Under the pieces are notes generated by a model that saw nothing but the letters and a program-made list of their open reading frames with translations, ran no database searches and was not told where the DNA came from. A stretch of DNA of 64,000 nucleotides from Candidatus Leucobacter sulfamidivorax (GTDB lineage: Bacteria > Actinomycetota > Actinomycetes > Actinomycetales > Microbacteriaceae): the NCBI GenBank assembly GCA_016771945.1, contig QZLF01000003.1:1-64000 (forward strand), in the 5' to 3' direction. Positions 36,497 through 45,350 of this stretch are shown here, piece after piece. The position numbers and the translations under genes are program-made. Position 1 is the stretch's first letter, and every line of letters begins with the position of its first letter.

Positions 36497-36559
36497 CCGC
36501 AAGGGGACGCGAACTGTCGTGCCGGCGGCGGTCGGACAGCATTTCGCGTCCCCCTGCGG
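36497..36559. repeat. Palindromic intergenic repeat, copy 5
   Basis: The left arm CCGCAAGGGGACGCGAACTG pairs imperfectly with a right arm ending CGCGTCCCCCTGCGG. It lies between two divergent genes (HD2 leftward, IclR rightward), so it cannot be a simple terminator for either. This argues that the family is a dispersed element. A short CCTCG tandem run (36477-36495) lies beside it. Confidence 0.75.
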
Positions 36560-36606
36560 GTGAGGCGGGCCGCGACGGCACAGCGCACCGCGTGGCATGC
36601 TGGGGC

Positions 36607-37354
36607 ATGGCGAACTCCGCGAGCGGCGAGTCGGTCATCGCGCGGATCGTGCGCGTGCTCGACACCTTCGGCGTCGACCGCACCGTGCAGACGGCCAGCG
36701 AGATCGGCAGGCGCGCTCCCCTCCTCGACCGCGCACCGCCTCGTCGACGAGCTCGTCGCCGAGGGCGTGCTCGAGCGCGAGGAGGCGGGCCGGGTGCGCC
36801 TCGGCATGCGGCTCTGGGAGCTGGCGCTGCGGGGGTCCACCGCGCTGCGCCTGCGCCAGGCGGCGCTGCCGCACATGGAGCGGGTGCAGGCCGTGCTGCG
36901 CGAGCACACCCAGCTCGCGGTGCTCGAGCGCGAGGAGGCGCTCTTCCTCGAACGGCTCTCGCACCCCGAGGCGGTGTCGAACATCACCCGCGTGGCGGGC
37001 CGCCTGCCGCTGCACGCCTCGTCGTCTGGGCTCGTGCTGCTCGCGCACGCCGAACCGGCGCTGCGCGAGCAGGTGCTCGCGGGGCCGCTGCGCGCCGTCG
37101 GACCGGATACGGTGACCGACCCGGTCGCGCTCGAGCGCCTGCTCGCCGAGACGCGGCGGCGCGGCTTCGTGGCGGCGCCGGGGTCCATCGAGGCGGTGTC
37201 GACCGGGATCGCCGTGCCGGTCCGCGCGGCCGGCGAGGTCATCGCCGCGCTCTCGGTCGTCATGCCCCGGGACGCCGCCGTGGAGCCGGCCGTGCGCGTC
37301 CTGCGCGGGGCCGCGACGGGCATCGAGGCCGAGCTGCGCGGCGCGCGGGCGTGA
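36607..37354 (+). pseudogene. IclR-family regulator, frameshifted in the HTH
   Basis: ATG 36607 starts a normal IclR N-terminus (SVIARIVRVLDTFGVDRTVQ) that ends near ASEIGRRA. The recognition helix (PSSTAHRLVDELVAEG) and the whole effector domain, to TGA 37354, are in another frame. The 748-base span is one base too long, with the shift near 36717 at a CCCC run. Before the IS110 insertions it may have been next to pobA, where IclR-type PobR/PcaU-like regulators are often found. Confidence 0.75.
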
Positions 37355-37431
37355 TCCGCCGCAGCTCCGCGCGATAGACGATATGGGGGTGGTCACCCCT
37401 TGACAGGACTGGGGCCCCGACTCGCATGATC

Positions 37432-37494
37432 GGTGGTTACCAGCCCTCGTTCCAGTAACTGAAGTCTTGGAGCAACGAGGGGCTGGCCTATCAC
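37432..37494. repeat. Hairpin in the leader of the first IS110 transposase
   Basis: CCAGCCCTCGTT near 37440 pairs with AACGAGGGGCTGG at 37474-37486 with a single bulge, and flanking GGTG/CACC extend it. It lies just before the transposase start and is probably part of the element's left non-coding end. Confidence 0.5.
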
Positions 37495-37515
37495 CAGTCG
37501 AGATTGGAGGCCCCA

Positions 37516-38601
37516 GTGTTCCCTTATCGTACGTTCATCGGCCTGGACGTGCACGCACGATCTGTGGTCGCGCACGCGATCAATATTGATGCCGAGCAAC
37601 CTGTCCGGAAGAAGTTCCCCTACGACCCGTTCCAGGTCATCGAGTGGGCGCGCACGCTGCCCGGCCCGACCACGGTTGTCTACGAGGCCGGCCCGACCGG
37701 ATACGACCTCGCCCGCCACTTCAGTGATGCCGGGATCGAGTGCGTGGTCGCGGCCCCCTCGAAACTGCAACGCCCGACCGGGGATCGGGTGAAGACCGAT
37801 GCCCGTGACGCGGCACACCTCGCGAAACTCCTCCAGCTCGGACAGATCGTCCCGGTCGCGATCCCCACGATCACGGCCGAAACCGCGAGGGATCTCGTGC
37901 GCGCCCGGGAAGACTGCCGACACGATCTCATGGCGGCCAGGCATCGCCTCTCAAAGCTCCTCCTCCGGCACGGGTACGTGTACGACAGCACCACCTGGAC
38001 ACAGAAACACCTCGCCTGGTGCCGGGCACACCGGACCGGGACCCCCGCCTACACAGCGGCATTCGATGCCGCCTACGAGACCGTCGAGCAGACCCTGACC
38101 CGCAGAACACGGCTCGATGCCGCGATCAAGGAGATGGCAGCGGATTCCGAGTTCACCCCGGTGGTGCATCGGCTCGGGTGCCTGCGCGGGATGGGCACGC
38201 TCACCGCGTTCGCTCTCACTGTCGAGATCGGCGACTGGGACCGGTTCACCGGCAAGACCATCGGCTCCTATCTCGGCCTCGTTCCGTCGGAGTATTCGAC
38301 CGGTGGATCGCGCAGGCTCGGAGCGATCACGAAGACCGGCAACTCTCACGCCCGCAGGCTGCTGGTCGAAGCGGCCTGGCATCATCGACGCGAGTACCGT
38401 CCCGGCTATTCGCCCTCGCTGGAGAAGCGTCTCGCGCTCGCGTTCCCGGCCGCACGAGCGCGCGGGCAGGTCGGGAACGAGCGGCTGCACCGGCAATGGG
38501 TGCGTCACACCGTCCGTCGGAAGAAGAGCACGGTCGCCTGTGTCGGGATCGCGAGAGAACTCGCGGGCTGGTGCTGGTCCCTCGCGACGCTCACCGAGTG
38601 A
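37516..38601 (+). CDS. IS110-family transposase (first full copy)
   Basis: This 361-residue DEDD transposase has an N-terminal RuvC-like domain with Asp in GLDVHARS, Glu in VVYEAGPTG and Asp in KTDARDAAHLAK. The C-terminal transposase_20 domain has the conserved serine region (PSEYSTGGSRRLGAITKTG). GTG 37516 follows GGAGG. IS110 elements move without long terminal inverted repeats, and the exact ends could not be set. The protein looks intact. It is not a duplicate of the next element. Confidence 0.9.
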   Translation: MFPYRTFIGLDVHARSVVAHAINIDAEQPVRKKFPYDPFQVIEWARTLPGPTTVVYEAGPTGYDLARHFSDAGIECVVAAPSKLQRPTGDRVKTDARDAAHLAKLLQLGQIVPVAIPTITAETARDLVRAREDCRHDLMAARHRLSKLLLRHGYVYDSTTWTQKHLAWCRAHRTGTPAYTAAFDAAYETVEQTLTRRTRLDAAIKEMAADSEFTPVVHRLGCLRGMGTLTAFALTVEIGDWDRFTGKTIGSYLGLVPSEYSTGGSRRLGAITKTGNSHARRLLVEAAWHHRREYRPGYSPSLEKRLALAFPAARARGQVGNERLHRQWVRHTVRRKKSTVACVGIARELAGWCWSLATLTE

Positions 38602-39275
38602 CCGGCCGCCCAGAGACTGCCGGCCTGCCCGTGAACGAGGGTGCGGGGCCTACGAACACGTGGAGTGACCCACTCTTGCACTATGAGCAGCCGATACCGG
38701 TGACGCTCGCGAATAGACCGTGGCACCGCTCCACTCGCACGTTTCGCCCTGCGGTACCCAACCCACGCATATCAGTCTGATCGTGTAAACGTCGGAAAGA
38801 CACGTCAGGCCCAGGATCCCCCTTTCAGGGGTCCGGCCGGTAGAACTGGAACGATCCGAGCGGCTGTACACCTCTCGGATCGTTCCACCATGCTTACTTG
38901 ACAAACACAACCACATATCAGTGCAGTGGTTGCTGTTCGGAAGCCGACGGAACGACGATGCGCGCACTGTGAGGATCGGTGTCAGCTGGTCTGGGACTGG
39001 CTGGCAGGGTAGGTACCGGCCGTGCTGTCCCCGTGGTTGTGGCTCATACGCGCACCGACCCCCTTCTCCTGGGGTGTCTTGCAATAGACCTGCCCAACCG
39101 TGCGGGATGGCCGGCCGGTACCTGCCCGGTCCACTCCGGTGACTTGATCAGAAGGCTGTCCACCTCTGAGGTGTGACTCGTCACAGTGTTGTCCCGAAGT
39201 GATTCCTCCCCGGACCGGTACCGGCCGTGAACGGCCGACTCCCGCAGTCCGTCAGCACCGAAGGAATCAACCGTC
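38602..39275. other. Inter-IS region without a gene
   Basis: This stretch of 674 bases between two IS110 transposase genes shows no supported gene. It holds a strong hairpin with 14-bp arms (38847-38860 and 38874-38887, GGAACGATCCGAG core), a smaller GATCCCC/GGGGTC hairpin near 38815-38834, and three scattered GGTACCGGCC-like words (39010, 39113, 39216) just before the second transposase. It probably contains the right end of the first element and the left end of the second. Confidence 0.55.
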
Positions 39276-40349
39276 ATGTCTAGCATCGCGCATACGCGCC
39301 CGTTTGTCGTCGGCGTAGACACCCACGCCAGGCACCACGTCTACGCCGTCCTCACCACCACCGGTGAGGTCCTCGATACGCGCGAGTTCCCGACTCATCG
39401 CGCGGGTATCGCCCGCGCGATCGCTTGGGCCGCCCGCCGTACCGGCGGTGATCTCGCAACACTCTGGGCGATCGAGGGCACCGCTTCTTACGGGGCGCTC
39501 CTGACCGCAGCGGTCACCGCGACCGGATACCAGGTTGCTGAGGCCCCGCGCTTGGGCACGCATCGCGGGCACGGGGTCGGGAAGTCCGACCCGCTCGACG
39601 CGCAGCGCATCGCGGCCGCTGTGCTCCCGCTCGATACCACCCAGCTGCGTGTCCCGCGCCTGGGAGACGGGATACGGGCCTCGCTGCGGGTCCTGGTCGC
39701 GGCCCGCGACTTGATGACCGGTGAGCGGACCCGCAGCGTGAACGCGCTCACCGCGCTGCTGCGCATTCATGACCTCGGGGTTGATGCGCGCCATCCGCTC
39801 ACCGGCCCTGGGCTGCGGCAGGTGAGCGGATGGCGGGCCCGCAGCGAATCCCTGACGCACCAGATCGCTCGGACGGAAGCGACCCGACTCGCGAAACGGG
39901 TCCGGGCACTCGATGACGAGTTGGCCCGGAATCTTGCACGACTGACTGAACTTGTCAGGGCGAGCGCGGCGGCGCCGTTGCTGGAGGAGCCCGGGTTCGG
40001 GCCGGTATCGCTCGCGATCTGCCTCACCGTGTGGTCACACCCCGGTCGGGTCCGGTCAGAGGCTGCGTTCGCGTCGCTCGCGGGTGTGAACCCGATCCCG
40101 GCGTCTTCGGGGAACACTGTCCGGTATCGACTCAACCGGGGCGGCGATCGGCGGTTGAATCGTGCTCTGCACATGGTCGCGCTTACTCGGATGACTCATG
40201 ATGAACGGACCCGCGCGTATGTTGAGAAACGGCGGGCTCAGGGGCGGACCCTGAAAGAGATCCGGCGTGGCCTCAAACGCTATCTCGCCCGTCATGTGTA
40301 CCGGGTACTCACCGCTGCCCAGCCCGCACCGTTACCGGCTTGACAAACA
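38897..40349 (+). mobile_element. Second IS110-family element (approximate limits)
   Basis: An 11-base direct repeat, CTTGACAAACA, occurs at 38897-38907 and at 40339-40349, bracketing the second transposase gene. The right copy overlaps the transposase stop. IS110 elements often have short direct or subterminal repeats at the junctions, so these are proposed as the boundaries. They are not proven. Confidence 0.45.
39276..40343 (+). CDS. IS110-family transposase (second full copy)
   Basis: This 355-residue transposase is of a different IS110 subgroup. The first Asp is in VVGVDTHARHHV, the acidic Glu in AIEGTASYGA and the third site in KSDPLDAQRIA. The C-terminal domain includes EEPGFGPVSLA and NPIPASSGNTVRYRLNRGG. 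It looks complete. The stop context GGCTTGACAAA is shared with the remnant at 102. Confidence 0.9.
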   Translation: MSSIAHTRPFVVGVDTHARHHVYAVLTTTGEVLDTREFPTHRAGIARAIAWAARRTGGDLATLWAIEGTASYGALLTAAVTATGYQVAEAPRLGTHRGHGVGKSDPLDAQRIAAAVLPLDTTQLRVPRLGDGIRASLRVLVAARDLMTGERTRSVNALTALLRIHDLGVDARHPLTGPGLRQVSGWRARSESLTHQIARTEATRLAKRVRALDDELARNLARLTELVRASAAAPLLEEPGFGPVSLAICLTVWSHPGRVRSEAAFASLAGVNPIPASSGNTVRYRLNRGGDRRLNRALHMVALTRMTHDERTRAYVEKRRAQGRTLKEIRRGLKRYLARHVYRVLTAAQPAPLPA

Positions 40350-40524
40350 TAGAAGGGTCTATTGCGCGAGGAAGGGACGGGACGGGGCAGGAGAAAGAGA
40401 CCGGGCAGGGCGAGGGAAGAGAAATAGTTGCCCATTGAACGGGAAGGTTGGCGCGCACGGCGGCAATCCGCCCCACACTGGAGCGAAACGCCGCACGAAC
40501 GGCGCACCGCACGAAGGAGAAGCC

Positions 40525-41706
40525 ATGACCGCAGAGCGCACCCGCGTCGCCATCGTCGGAGCCGGCCCCGCCGGGCTCCTGCTCTCGCACCTGCTCGCCG
40601 AGGCGGGCATCGACTCGATCGTGCTCGACTCGCGCAGCCGCGAGGACATCGAGCAGACCATCCGCGCGGGCATCCTCGAGCAGGGCACCGTCGAGATCCT
40701 CGAGAAGATCGAGGGCAGCCGCGTGCACACGATGGGCCACCGGCACGACGGCGTCGAGCTGCGCTTCGCCGGCGAGGGCCATCGCATCGACTTCCCCGGG
40801 CTCACCGGCCGCAGCGTCTGGCTCTACCCCCAGCACGAGGTGCTCATCGACCTCATCGCGGCCCGGCTCGCGGCGGGTCAGGACCTGCGCTTCGGCGCGC
40901 ACGTCGACACCGTCGAGGGCGTCGAGACCGACACCCCCCGCATCACCGGGACCGACGCCGAGGGCAGGCCGTTCGAGATCGTCGCCGACTTCGTGGTGGG
41001 CGCCGACGGCTCGCGCAGCGTCGTGCGCCCCTCGGTGGCGGGCTCGATGACCGCCGGCTACTTCCGCGAGTACCCCTTCGCCTGGTTCGGCATCCTCTGC
41101 GAGGCGCCGCCCAGCTCGGACGAGCTCATCTACAGCAACTCCCCGAACGGCTTCGCGCTCATCAGCCAGCGCAGCGACACCGTGCAGCGCATGTACTTCC
41201 AGTGCGACCCCGAGGCGGACCCGAACGCCATGAGCGACGCCGAGATCTGGGAGACGCTGCAGAGCCGCGTGCCCGGCACTTCGCTGAACGAGGGGCCCAT
41301 CTTCCAGCGCGACGTGCTGCGCTTCCGCAGCTTCGTGGTGAGCGAGCTGCGGAAGGGCCGCGCCGCGCTCGTGGGCGACGCCGCGCACACCGTGCCGCCG
41401 ACCGGGGCGAAGGGCATGAACCTCGCCGTCGCCGACGTGATCCTGCTGAACGAGGCCCTGCGCCGCCTGCTGCTCGAGAACGACGAGAGCGGCATCGACG
41501 CCTACGCCGAGGCCGCTCGCCACCGCATCTGGAAGGCGCAGCACTTCTCGTGGTGGATGACGAGCATGCTGCACCTCTCCCCCGAGTCGACCGAGTTCGA
41601 TCGGTACCGCCAGCTGGGCGAGCTGCACGCGGTCGTCGAGAGCGAGGCCGGGCGACGCTACCTCGCCGAGTGCTACACCGGCTGGCCGTTCCGGACGACG
41701 CTGTAG
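40525..41706 (+). CDS. pobA: 4-Hydroxybenzoate 3-monooxygenase
   Basis: This 393-residue flavoprotein converts 4-hydroxybenzoate to protocatechuate with NAD(P)H and O2. It has GAGPAG near the N-terminus, RAGILEQGTVEIL, YPQHEVLIDLI, FVVGADGSRSVVR and LVGDAAHTVPPTGAKGMNLA, all hallmarks of PobA, and a normal length. GAAGGAGA precedes the ATG. It would act directly on the product of the cre operon 3 kb upstream. The IS110 pair ends 175 bases before it, so its promoter may be altered. No ring-cleavage genes are in the window. Confidence 0.93.
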   Translation: MTAERTRVAIVGAGPAGLLLSHLLAEAGIDSIVLDSRSREDIEQTIRAGILEQGTVEILEKIEGSRVHTMGHRHDGVELRFAGEGHRIDFPGLTGRSVWLYPQHEVLIDLIAARLAAGQDLRFGAHVDTVEGVETDTPRITGTDAEGRPFEIVADFVVGADGSRSVVRPSVAGSMTAGYFREYPFAWFGILCEAPPSSDELIYSNSPNGFALISQRSDTVQRMYFQCDPEADPNAMSDAEIWETLQSRVPGTSLNEGPIFQRDVLRFRSFVVSELRKGRAALVGDAAHTVPPTGAKGMNLAVADVILLNEALRRLLLENDESGIDAYAEAARHRIWKAQHFSWWMTSMLHLSPESTEFDRYRQLGELHAVVESEAGRRYLAECYTGWPFRTTL

Positions 41707-41742
41707 GGGCGGGTCGGGCCTCCAATGCTCGAGATACCGCGC

Positions 41743-41748
41743 TATACT
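41743..41748 (+). promoter_or_regulatory. Putative -10 box of the toxin-antitoxin operon
   Basis: TATACT lies 45 bases upstream of the antitoxin ATG in an AT-richer patch after the pobA stop. No convincing -35 was found, so the call rests on the -10 match and position. Confidence 0.35.
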
Positions 41749-41792
41749 GGACGGTGCAGTCATTGCATGCAGAGCTGAGGGCGGTGATCCGT

Positions 41793-42053
41793 ATGACGGT
41801 GCTTACAGTGAGGAACCTCAGGCCTGAGGTCCATCAGCAGTTGCGCGAACAGGCAGCACGGCACGGTCGTTCAATGGAGGCCGAGGCGCGGGCGATTCTC
41901 GAGGCGGGGGTGGCTACCGACTCCCCGGATCTCGTCTCGCAATTGCGCGGCCTCGCCGAAGCGCTCGCGCTGTCGGACACGGAACTCGCGACAGTATTCC
42001 CGGAGCGCCGCACGGAGACTCAGCGCTCGGTCGCCCTGGGTGACGCCGCGTGA
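41793..42053 (+). CDS. FitA/VapB-type ribbon-helix-helix antitoxin
   Basis: This 86-residue protein has an N-terminal ribbon-helix-helix region (VLTVRNLRPEVHQQLREQAA, then GRSMEAEARAIL) like FitA/StbC plasmid-stability antitoxins. The C-terminal half should wrap the toxin. Its stop overlaps the PIN-toxin start (GTGA). It probably binds its own promoter near 41743. Confidence 0.85.
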   Translation: MTVLTVRNLRPEVHQQLREQAARHGRSMEAEARAILEAGVATDSPDLVSQLRGLAEALALSDTELATVFPERRTETQRSVALGDAA

Positions 42054-42466
42054 TCGTGCTCGACACCAATGTGGTGTCGGCTCTGATGCGTCCCGACCTC
42101 GATCCTGCCATTGCGCGCTGGATAGCCGAGCATGATCCTTCGGAGTTCGTTCTGACCGCTGTGACGCGGGCTGAGATCCGCTACGGTATCGCTCGGCTCC
42201 CGGCAGGGCAGCGTCGCGAACGACTCCGACACGCAGCCGATGCTCTGTTCGCCGCGCAAGCAGGGCGCATTCTCCCCTTCGATGAGCGAGCCGCGGATCT
42301 CTACGGAGACATCATCGCGCAGCGAGAGGCAACCGGACGACCCATCGGTGTGCTCGACGCTCAGATAGCGGCGATTGCGCGAGCCCACGACGCGGTCATC
42401 GCCACTCGGGATACCGGCGGCTTCGCCGACACCGGCACGGCTATCGTCAACCCCTTCGAGATGTAG
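42050..42466 (+). CDS. FitB/VapC-type PIN-domain ribonuclease toxin
   Basis: This 138-residue PIN protein has the full acidic site: Asp5 (LDTN), Glu42 (TRAEIRYG), Asp103 (VLDAQIAA) and Asp121 (TRDTGGF). It is expected to cleave RNA, probably tRNA or rRNA, when released from the antitoxin. It starts with GTG inside the antitoxin stop. The pair's position next to IS elements suggests acquisition together. Confidence 0.88.
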   Translation: MIVLDTNVVSALMRPDLDPAIARWIAEHDPSEFVLTAVTRAEIRYGIARLPAGQRRERLRHAADALFAAQAGRILPFDERAADLYGDIIAQREATGRPIGVLDAQIAAIARAHDAVIATRDTGGFADTGTAIVNPFEM

Positions 42467-42520
42467 AGCAGCGGGAGCGGGCCCCCGCATCGCCCCAGTG
42501 CACCCGGATACGCTGAATAC

Positions 42521-44434
42521 ATGGCGAACCCCTTCGAAGACCCCGAGCTTCTCGCGGCGATGGCGCGATTCGGAGTCGTCCACCGACCCGGCTCGGCGCA
42601 GGAGGCTCTGAAGGAACTGGCGCCTCTCCTCGCAGCCGAGGGCGTCGACCTCGACGACCCCGATGCGGATTTCGACATCGACCAGCTGAACGCGGCGCTC
42701 ACCCGAGCGACCGAGCGTCGCAATCTCGAGATCGCGACGCCGATCGGCGAGCATCGCACCCGGGCACTCGCCGTGCTGCGCACCTCGGGCATCGCATTCG
42801 CCGACGGGCGACCCGATGATGCGGCCGCGCTCCTCGGCGACATCGAGCCCGATGAGACCGAGAACCGCCCCTCCGCCTCCCACGTCATCGGGGCCGGGCT
42901 GGGCGCGCTCGACACCTGGTTCGCCGATCCCTCGCTCGGCGGAATGCTCTCCGTCGTACGGATGCCGAAGTGGCACAGCAAACCCTCGCGAAACGTCGCG
43001 AACGACATCCTCGCGCTCGCCAGCAAGCACCGCGCCTTCGACTCGCTGCACAGCCTCATCGTGCGGCACGCGGGGCTCGCGGTCTTGGAGGGCACCGCAC
43101 TCGCGGTCGCTGGCGCACTGGCCGCGATCGCAAATCGCGAGGGGTCGAGCGTCGCCGAGATCTCGGCGCGCCTGCTCACCGCGCAGGATGCGGCGATCCC
43201 CGAAGCGTCTCGTCCCGAGCCGCGACAGGGCTCCGGCGCGGCGTTCGGCGTCACTCCCCCGTTGATCACCGCCGCCGACCACGGCCTGCTGAGCCGCTTC
43301 GGCGCCTGGCTCGAGCGGGAGCCCTACATCGCCGGCCCCGCCGTCGAGATCGAGCTCGCCATGTTCGAGCACTTGCTGACCATCGCGCGCGAATACGGTC
43401 TCGATCTCGACAGGCCGAAGGACATGCTTCCGTTCTGCCTCCGGTTCTTTGATCCCGACGAGTATGAAGAACCGGAGGGGTTCGACACCCCCGGTATGCA
43501 GATGAACACGGCATACACTTTGGACGACTATCTGCACTTCCAACTGCAGACCGCGAAGCACCCCGATGCTTGGGAGCGGGCTCACGGCTTCATCGAAGAA
43601 CTGCTCGATGACCTCTCCGCGGAACTCGACGATCGCAGCGGTGCTCCCTCCGATGAGCTGATCCGCATCGCTCAGGAGGCGGACTCCCTCGACCCCACGC
43701 CCCGCCTCGCCGCGCTCGCGCGGGTACCGCTCGTGAATGGAGTGCGCGAGTTGCTCGTCTGGGTCGGCAAGCGTCGGCGCGTCACGCAGACCGGAGCAGT
43801 GCGCCGCAACGAGATCGGCGAGGTTGCGGCATTCCTGGGCATCAACGCTCAGGGGGTGGCGAAGCATCCCGATCCCGAATTCGATCCCGCGCTCGAATTC
43901 GACGCTGAGCCAGACTACGACGCCATCGTCTATGCATCGTCGATGTGGGAGGTACCGGCACTCGCCGCCTGGTGGGAGTCGCTCAAGATGTTGGAAATCA
44001 TCCGCACGAACACCTCCAGCGTCTCGCCGGGACCCGCAGCCGAGACCTGGCTCGCCCAGGAGCCCGTGCCGATCGAGCTCGCCGGGCAGCTCGTGGCAGC
44101 CACCGTCGCATACGCGCTCACCGTCGATCTAGTCGATGAGCGCTCGAGCTTCTTCGCCTTCTTCGACCGCGGTGCCTTCGCCCTCACCATCGCCCGCCTG
44201 CTCGGTGCGCTCTCGCCCGAGCATTCACCGGGTAGACCTGCCGACGAGAATGATCTCCGCACCGTTCTGCTGCTCGGACGCTCCACGAACATGCTGCGAA
44301 CACTCGAGCGGTTCGGTGTCATCGCCCTCGACCCGCAGGGTGAGCCCGTCATCGCTCCCGAACTCCGCGGAGTGATGGCCAAGGCGGTGATGTTCGCGAT
44401 CATGCAGCTCGACGCGAACGCGAGCATCGGGTAG
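42521..44434 (+). CDS. Hypothetical protein, 637 residues
   Basis: The product is not recognised. It is a soluble, acidic, mostly helical protein without a signal peptide or clear membrane segments. An N-terminal acidic stretch (DLDDPDADFDIDQLN) is followed by a helical body (FDSLHSLIVRHAGLAVLEG), a region with many Asp/Glu-Pro pairs (FFDPDEYEEPEGFDTP, residues about 310-325) and a C-terminal helical section. One possible internal HTH (RNEIGEVAAFLGINAQGVAK, near residue 430) hints at nucleic-acid contact. It follows the toxin-antitoxin pair with no obvious partner and converges on the 3-hydroxybutyrate operon. Confidence 0.7.
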   Translation: MANPFEDPELLAAMARFGVVHRPGSAQEALKELAPLLAAEGVDLDDPDADFDIDQLNAALTRATERRNLEIATPIGEHRTRALAVLRTSGIAFADGRPDDAAALLGDIEPDETENRPSASHVIGAGLGALDTWFADPSLGGMLSVVRMPKWHSKPSRNVANDILALASKHRAFDSLHSLIVRHAGLAVLEGTALAVAGALAAIANREGSSVAEISARLLTAQDAAIPEASRPEPRQGSGAAFGVTPPLITAADHGLLSRFGAWLEREPYIAGPAVEIELAMFEHLLTIAREYGLDLDRPKDMLPFCLRFFDPDEYEEPEGFDTPGMQMNTAYTLDDYLHFQLQTAKHPDAWERAHGFIEELLDDLSAELDDRSGAPSDELIRIAQEADSLDPTPRLAALARVPLVNGVRELLVWVGKRRRVTQTGAVRRNEIGEVAAFLGINAQGVAKHPDPEFDPALEFDAEPDYDAIVYASSMWEVPALAAWWESLKMLEIIRTNTSSVSPGPAAETWLAQEPVPIELAGQLVAATVAYALTVDLVDERSSFFAFFDRGAFALTIARLLGALSPEHSPGRPADENDLRTVLLLGRSTNMLRTLERFGVIALDPQGEPVIAPELRGVMAKAVMFAIMQLDANASIG

Positions 44435-44438
44435 TCCG

Positions 44439-45350
44439 CTACTCCCCCAGCTCGGCCCGCAGCACCTCCCCGAGCGCCCGCGCGCCCTCGGCGGCGAGCA
44501 CGACCGTGTAGTGGTTGAGATCGCCGAGGCGCACGTGGCGGATCGCCGGGTGCGCCCCGAGCATCCGCTCCAGGTGGGCGGGCGCGTACAGACCCGGGGT
44601 CTCGTCGCGCAGGCCGCGCGGCACCGAGACGAAGAGCACCGGCGGGCCGGAAACGCCCAGCGTCGCGAGAGCCGCCGGAAGGGCGGATCCCGAGTTCATG
44701 TCGATCGTGTCCTCGGTGACGGTGGCGAGGCTCGTCGCCGGCCGCAGCTCCGAGCCCGCGGGCACGAGGTCGTAGGCCAGGTAGGTCTCGAGCTCGGGGC
44801 TCCAGGCGCCTGCGAAGGCCGGGTGGTCGCGCCAGAAGTCGAAGTAGGCGGCGACCGAGGCGAAGCGCATCGAGAGCCGCTCCGCCGTGGGGCCGAGGAT
44901 CGCCGCCACGAGCTGCTCGGGCGAGAGCCCCGCCGGCGCGTCGAGCGGCAGCCCGCCGTCGACGAGCACGAGCCGCGCCACGCGCTCGGGCGCCGCATGC
45001 GCGAGCGCGACCGCGACGAAGCCGCCCATCGAGTGCCCGACGACCGGTGCCGAGTCGACGTCCAGCGCGTCGAGCACCGCCACGAGATCGGCCGCGTGGG
45101 CCCGCAGGCCGGCCGGGCCGGGCAGCGCGTTGCTCGATCCGCGCCCCCGCAGATCGGGGGCGATGACGCGCGCGCCCGGCAGCTCGGCGACCACGAGCGG
45201 CCACGCGAGATGCGACGAGGTGATGCCGTGCACCGCGAGCACCGACGGAACCTGCGCACCCTCGGTGATCGCGATCGGGTCCCAGACCCCGACGCGTATC
45301 TGCCCGCCCGCGACGGGCACGTCGAGCGTGTGGTACTTGTGGGTGATCAT
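44439..45350 (-). CDS. Alpha/beta hydrolase of the 3-hydroxybutyrate operon
   Basis: This 303-residue hydrolase has the nucleophile elbow GHSMGG, oxyanion region VLAVHGITSSH and catalytic His in LGDLNHYTVV. ATG 45350 overlaps the dehydrogenase stop as ATGA. With 3-hydroxybutyrate dehydrogenase, CoA-transferase and thiolase it is likely to release 3-hydroxybutyrate from an ester or oligomer. Enol-lactone hydrolase (PcaD-like) is a weaker alternative. Confidence 0.8.
   Translation of the reverse strand: MITHKYHTLDVPVAGGQIRVGVWDPIAITEGAQVPSVLAVHGITSSHLAWPLVVAELPGARVIAPDLRGRGSSNALPGPAGLRAHAADLVAVLDALDVDSAPVVGHSMGGFVAVALAHAAPERVARLVLVDGGLPLDAPAGLSPEQLVAAILGPTAERLSMRFASVAAYFDFWRDHPAFAGAWSPELETYLAYDLVPAGSELRPATSLATVTEDTIDMNSGSALPAALATLGVSGPPVLFVSVPRGLRDETPGLYAPAHLERMLGAHPAIRHVRLGDLNHYTVVLAAEGARALGEVLRAELGE

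Noticed and set aside
37385-37515. Riboswitch in the leader of the first IS110 gene
   Set aside because: The hairpin is a single bulged stem without a recognised aptamer core and is better explained as part of the IS end.
40344-40524. tRNA or attachment site at the IS-pobA junction
   Set aside because: No cloverleaf or terminal CCA-like arrangement could be built; the stretch is purine-rich leader DNA.
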